From Stichopus chloronotus (Eukaryota; Echinodermata; Holothuroidea; Aspidochirotida; Stichopodidae), in NCBI GenBank assembly GCA_021234535.1, contig CM037849.1, positions 14,666,571 to 14,730,570 of the forward strand: a stretch of 64,000 nucleotides of DNA, given 5' to 3'. The position numbers and the translations under genes are program-made. Below are positions 58,534-64,000 of this stretch, one piece after another. Below the pieces are notes generated by a model. That model did no database searches. It saw nothing but the letters and a program-made list of their open reading frames with translations, and was not told the DNA's origin. Position 1 is the first letter of the stretch. Each line of letters opens with the position of its first letter.

Positions 58534-61500
58534 ATGAAGTGTAGTTTACTGTTCTTGTATATCTTTGCAGTCTTCTGTCAGGAGTTCGATTCAACTGAAT
58601 CATCAGTACAAACAGTAAGTGTCCGATATGTTTCATCTATTCCATAACTAATCATAAATAACTTTCTTTTTGTTTAAAAATTGTCAGTGTTGTAATTTCA
58701 CAGTAAAAAGTCTGGGCTATACTTTTAGGTTTGATTCTTCAATAGTTCTGTAAATTCGTAAAAAGTTTGTTCGGATGTATATCAACGAAACTAATGTGCA
58801 AAATTTAATCGTAAGAAAATTCACGGTTGTAAACAATCCCTATAGTAACTTTTAAAAAAACTGGAATTGGTATTACAATCAATAAAGAAGAGTTCTACAC
58901 TTATGCACCACTAATTGGAAACTTACACTTAACTTTGCCAAACTGTTATTTTTCTGTAGGACACGCTGTTTGCTTAAGATCACATTTTTATTGTAGTATG
59001 AAATTCTGTGAAAAATTTCACATATAAAATAAAGAGTTAAAAGTTGCAATGCAGGTTTCGTTTATCTTGTGAACTTCCGTAAACAACCAATTTAAGGCAA
59101 CTTACAATATGATTTTGGTTTTTATGATAAATCAAACAATATATACATTTATCCACGGATATAAGTCAAGCTTCATTTCTATCCAAAAGGTCTAATGCAT
59201 CATTTTTACAACACAAATAGGAATCTATTATTGCTTTCGTTGATTCCATCTAATAATAGATTAATAAAATTAATAAGATTAATCAATGAGTTAAAGCGTT
59301 TAAAGTAACAAGTCCGTCTGTGTAAGTTCCAAGTATTTTTTCCTGAATTTTATTACTACGATAAAACTTTTGCAGGTAATTAGCGATATGTAAAAATTGT
59401 AAATAATAATAATTCGTCTCAGTATGAAGACGACATAAAGATTCTTGCAGCCCAAGAATAATTAAATACACGAAAAAAAGTAGTATGGAAAGTATCCTTT
59501 TACAAGTGCAAATCCCACACACCATTCTACGGTGTATACTTAAAAGTATTCTTAAAGTTTGAAAAGTTAAAATAGTGTTATTTTATTTGTTTCATCCATT
59601 GTTCACTTTTAATCATTAAAAAGAGAAAACGCTCTCATATTTTAAATGTAATTAGCTTGCGTTCTAAATACTTTATTTTCAACGCATGAATCTCAGTAAC
59701 CTTGTGTTCTCAATTATTATCGATTTAGAGTAAAACCGTCCTGTGGTTTACAAAACAGTAACGTATACCGTCATTAACAAAATTGAAACAGATACGCTTT
59801 TTCAATTCATAACCTACCACTATACTGTAAGTAAACCCGATGTATTTTCTTTGCATCTTTCACCTTCAGTGTTATTAGAATAATATTTGAAGAAATATAT
59901 TAGTTCACCTAATTATGAAGCCGTTTTAATTTAAAATTAAACCAGTGAACAACTTCTAAACAGGTAGTTTTTATATTTTTATCTAGAAAAGTGTATAATT
60001 ATTGTTTATCTTTATAACTGCGGCCAACTACAAATTTATCTCCCATCGGAAGTATAAATCATAAATTAGGATCTGACGAAATAATGTTTCATTATGTTTA
60101 ATGATTTGTTTAAATTGAAACTTTGATAAGTTGAAAAAATAAAAATAACATTCTGTGGGCTTAGTCTCAGCACTATGGTTGTTACAGACAGGTATGCAAT
60201 TGACTTTGATAAACTCAATTGGGATGATTTCTTCATTTCTTGATTACTCGATATTGATACTAACATGAATCACTCCAGATTAAAAAATATTGAAACTTTT
60301 ACTTTAAAAAAAAAAAAAAAAATCTCAACAGTCCATCGGGTGAAAGCGTCCCTGATGTAAGCTTACGGTATTCAATGCTTAATATACCAAACAATTTTAC
60401 TCGTGGTTTGGCGTACATGTAATCTAAAATGGCGTGTCAGTCACTTTGCTTTATTTTTCTGTTCTTTTGATATGCTGTTAAAAAAGAAAAGTAGTGATTC
60501 CAAATTACTTGGTTAATTGTCCATTTCCTTTTTTCATAGTAATAACAATTGGTTACTCCATAAAACTCAAAATACATAAAATAAAATCTGTCCAAATATT
60601 CTCCATTATGACTCAGCCTTAAAAACTGTTAATATCAATTTATTTAATGCTCCTCGTGTCAACAGGATAACGGCAGGCGTGAAGAAGGAAGCATTCATTC
60701 AAGAAAACGAAGGGAAATCTCAGGTAGGTTGTCAGGTTATCTATCGAAGCATTTTGATTACGATACATCAACAAATATAGAGGTGCAAACGCTTAAGCCC
60801 ACGGTTTGAGATACTGTGTAAATCATGGTGAATTGAGACGTGCATATACTGAAATATTTTTTACTGTATCTTTTAAGAGTGTCAATACTGATTGGTCGCA
60901 AAAAAAGGGGCTCTTCTAAGCCCCTAGCTTAAGAAAGGTAAAAAAAAAAAACAATCCAGAAAATCGTAAAGAGTGAACTTTTAATCTTTAAACTTTGAAT
61001 ATATGGTAGAACAGATTTCGGCCGTTTTATAAAAAATAACTTTTACACGCTGGTTTGTTAAAGTGATACTGAAACTATTTTTGTACACACTTGAGGTAGG
61101 TAAATAAAGCATCGAAATAATTGCACAATCGTTTGAGTCACGTAAGTTTCATAATGTCCTCAGGTTCCTCTTACTTCTACTACCAAGAGCCTCAATATCC
61201 GAGAGATTGTAAAGAAGTCTATGAACGATGTGATGATCAAACTGAATCCGGTATTTTCATGATTCAGCCAGACGGTGCTCCGGAACCATTCAACGTCCAT
61301 TGTAATAATTCAATAGATGGAGGAGGTTGGACGGTGAGCATGTTAAATATTAAACCATTCCCTCCGATTGTGAGCACTTTATGTTAAATGTTAAGAAAAA
61401 AGAACAAGGAACGACAAACATGTGAGATAACTTTCTGTTCAGTTCATTGATGTCACAAGAAGTCAACGTTAAGATAGTGACTTATTTTCCTTAGTAATTG

Positions 61501-63570
61501 AATGCTTTTGATAACCTTCCTTCTCCAAAGAGAAGTGATTCTTAACTTTAATTGATGTTCTGTTGTGTTACTTTTTAAAAAAAATTGTAGCACTGATCTC
61601 CGTAATAACCAGTTTGGTGATGCTGTTGATAAGCGTTACTTGTTTTGAATATAAAAAAAACGTATGTGCCGTATTGAATTTTAAAACCTTCTGTAATGGT
61701 TGTGTATGTTTTTATTGTTTATGAGGAGGCATGTGACATTCCGTGGCACAATGACCAAAATCCTCCAGCTCGTGATGTGTAAACAATTTTTGTGCTTAAA
61801 TTAAGTTGATCATGAACAGAAAAACGGTATTCTTATATCTTTTCCCATTGAACTAAGGTTTTTCAACGTCGAATGGATGGCGCTGTTGATTTCTACCGTC
61901 GTTGGGCCGATTATAAAGAAGGTTTCGGATTTTTACAGCGTGAGTTCTGGCTCGGCAACGACAAAATATCCTACATAACAAACCAGGGTGACTACGAACT
62001 ACGTATTGACCTGGTCAGCAGGAATGGCAATTCTTACTTTGTCAAGTATGACCTCTTCAGGATCAGCGACGAAATCAGTAAATACAGATTGACAGATCTT
62101 GGATCACATCTGCCTGAAAGTACAGCAGGTCAGTATAGTTACGGATACATAGTTCTGGTCACTTAGCTGTCATCATAACGTAATTCAGAAAACATGCAAA
62201 GATACATTAATCTGAATGTTACCGTATTGATCATGTTCCTCTCGTAATGCTATTGAGGACTCTGAAGACCCTCTTAATAAATGGCATACAAAGAGAAATC
62301 TTTGAGGCCTTTGACATGATTTTAAGTAAATTTTAACATGCGTTCAGGGAAAAATGAAAAAAAAAATAAGCTTGCATCACGTGTTATCAATGAAAAAGAT
62401 GGAAGCATATCAAGAGGTAGTTAGCACATTAATGTATTATGTGTTAATGTATTATAAAGTTAAAGTGAACTTAATTGAATCACTGTGAACAAATTCAATT
62501 ATTTTCCTTGATACTAACTGTAGCAGTACTTAGGTAAGCACTATGTTTGGTTGCGGAATATACTTTTCCTTGTTAAAACTTGATACTATGCTGCATGATA
62601 GGAAAGGTGGATGGTTTTGCATTGTTGTTTAAAACCATATTTCCATCATTTGGGTTTAACTTGATACTGCACAACAAGGTCCGTATGATTTTAGATTTAA
62701 ACTACATTTTATGAATGATAAACTTTGTCTTAACAATTATGAAGTTGGAATTGCTTTGTGTTGGCTTAAGTACACCTATTGAAACTAATTCAAAGATGTT
62801 TAAAGTTTCATTGGTATTCCATGATAAAAAACCTTTTATGTAACTTCAGTTATCAAAAGGTGTTGGTCAGCAGGACCTCTCGGCTTTCAAATGAGGAATG
62901 TACATGAAAAGATATATTTACAATACCTGAATAACAAATCACAAATTTAAGCAATAAAGAGTGATAAAAGGATGACAAATCCAATAGTGATAACGAAGAA
63001 GCAAATATAAAAAAAACAAAGCAAATAAAACAAATAAAGCAAATAGTGACAACAAAACAAGAAGTCATAGAAACGAGTCAGGACAACATACTAAATTATG
63101 TTGAGGTATACATTCGATCTGTGATTCCAGAATTTCATTTTAATATTGAAATAAACACGCTCGAAATCACTGGTCTATCACTGTTTTACTGATGTGCTTT
63201 TTTTTACAGCAAAAAGCCTACCATTTTAATGCCGATATAATGTGTATTCACCTGTTTTGAATCGAATTATTCTTACTTACATGTATCTCTACTCTTCTCT
63301 CTTTCCGTAGATCACAGCTCCTTCTCGAGTCATAGCAAGAACATGTCCTTCTCTACATTGGATAGCGACAACGATAGATGGAGTAATAACTGCGCATCTC
63401 ATTATCGTGGAGGGTGGTGGTTCAATATTTGTCATTATTATTCTTACTTAAACGGTCTCTACTTCAGTGGACTAAGCACTCATAAATCCATTCGTTGGTA
63501 TAGCCTACCTGGGGGAAATTACAACGTAAAATATGTAGAAATGAAACTCCGACCTAAATCGGCCAATTGA
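58534..63570 (+). CDS. FREP4: secreted fibrinogen-related protein, five exons, 279 aa
   Basis: Exons are 58,534-58,614, 60,666-60,723, 61,164-61,333, 61,858-62,128 and 63,311-63,570 (TGA), with GT-AG borders. The signal peptide starts MKCSLLFLYIFAVFCQEF and the propeptide is more basic (DNGRREEGSIHSRKRR). The fibrinogen domain is intact: GGGWT/VFQRRMDG, FWLGNDKI, DSDND calcium motif, NNCASHYRGGWWFNIC and YVEMKLRP. Exon 5 is the most diverged of the four: YFSGLSTHKSIRWYSLPGGN replaces YFDVQDSFKSIRWNNLPGGS, next to the region that shapes the ligand pocket in this fold. A second GTGAGC donor at 61,370 lies 36 bp after the first and would add 12 residues in frame (VSMLNIKPFPPI). Confidence 0.94.
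61370..61375 (+). promoter_or_regulatory. alternative in-frame splice donor of FREP4 exon 3
   Basis: GTGAGC here repeats the donor at 61,334. The 36 bp between them are open in frame. The upstream copy is followed by sequence like FREP2's intron 3, the downstream copy by sequence like FREP1/FREP3's. ATT before this donor is weaker than ACG before the first, so the first is probably preferred. Confidence 0.45.
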
Positions 63571-64000
63571 AGATAAATTCGACCTATAGCAGCCAATTAA
63601 AAGATAAACGATTTCAGATTTCAGACAATCATGTACCTAACAGGTCCTTGTTCGTGTAGCAGAGTAATGTTTAAGTTTGTATAAAGATGTGCTTGTTCAA
63701 TAAAGAAAACAAATAGAACAACTTCTATATTAATATATCATTCTCTAGTTGTTTTTGGAAGTGTATGCTAGTTAAAGTGAAATAACGATACTCTATATCA
63801 ACTTAAGACTAAAGGTTTAAATACTGCCTTGGAACCTTTTGTTTGTCCTTTTCTTTCTTTTGTTGTACTATAAAGCTACTATATGCTTCTCAGGAGAAAA
63901 GTATACTTAAAAAAATGCACATGAATCTTTACACCTGTTGTAGCACGGAATCTACGGATTGCTATTTTTTACCTTCAATTGACCATGACATAATTACACC
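63571..64000 (+). other. FREP4 3' flank
   Basis: Begins with the shared 3'UTR sequence and carries AATAAA at 63,699-63,704. It continues collinear with the FREP1 and FREP3 flanks to the window edge. No further gene. Confidence 0.75.
63699..63704 (+). promoter_or_regulatory. FREP4 poly(A) signal (AATAAA)
   Basis: About 130 bp after the stop in the context TTCAATAAAGAAAAC, shared with FREP1 and FREP3 and lost in FREP2. Confidence 0.75.

Noticed and set aside
1..64000. CRISPR array, operon or bacterial gene cluster
   Set aside because: There are no regularly spaced identical repeats with unique spacers, no long uninterrupted genes, and many GT-AG introns. The DNA is eukaryotic.

Overview
This is eukaryotic, AT-rich, intron-containing DNA. 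It carries a tandem cluster of secreted fibrinogen-related protein genes and matches an echinoderm, most likely a sea cucumber. The basis is recall that a soluble fibrinogen-like protein of similar length (about 280 residues) is known from the sea cucumber Parastichopus. No species assignment can be made from this window alone.

Four copies of one five-exon gene lie on the + strand, here called FREP1 to FREP4: 5,997-11,159; 19,562-24,600; 32,828-38,044; 58,534-63,570. Exon sizes are almost invariant: 81, 58, 170 and 271 nt, then 260 or 263 nt. The protein order is signal peptide, short acidic/basic propeptide ending in an RKRR furin-type site, then one fibrinogen C-terminal domain with a DxDND calcium-site motif. 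There is no collagen, coiled-coil or Ig part. FREP1, FREP3 and FREP4 read intact. FREP2 is broken by a +1 frameshift with an immediate stop, a lost splice donor and lost AATAAA signals.

The spacers are mosaics of duplicated flank sequence cut by transposons. FREP1-FREP2 and FREP2-FREP3 are about 8.2-8.4 kb apart. FREP3-FREP4 is 20.5 kb apart because a 10,495-bp DNA transposon (40,091-50,585) has inserted there. That element starts CACTG, ends in a matching inverted repeat, and has about 300-450 bp of degenerate inverted TTAGTCGG/CCGACTAA subterminal repeats at each end. A 2-bp TT duplication flanks it, and the unoccupied site survives in the paralogous flank near 13,600. This fits a CACTA/EnSpm-like element. 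It carries unassigned exon-like open frames, a tRNA-like SINE and a MITE.

Other mobile remnants are a Penelope-like retroelement whose 5' half is inverted relative to its 3' half (27,340-28,960), a second Penelope-like fragment (53,200-54,200, minus), a CR1/L2-type LINE tail (14,987-15,360, minus), short palindromic elements, a degenerate tandem repeat at the left edge, and microsatellites. The clearest unusual points are the dated-by-empty-site CACTA-like insertion, the in-frame tandem splice donors of FREP4, the stepwise loss of FREP2, and the concentration of amino-acid differences in the last FREP exon.
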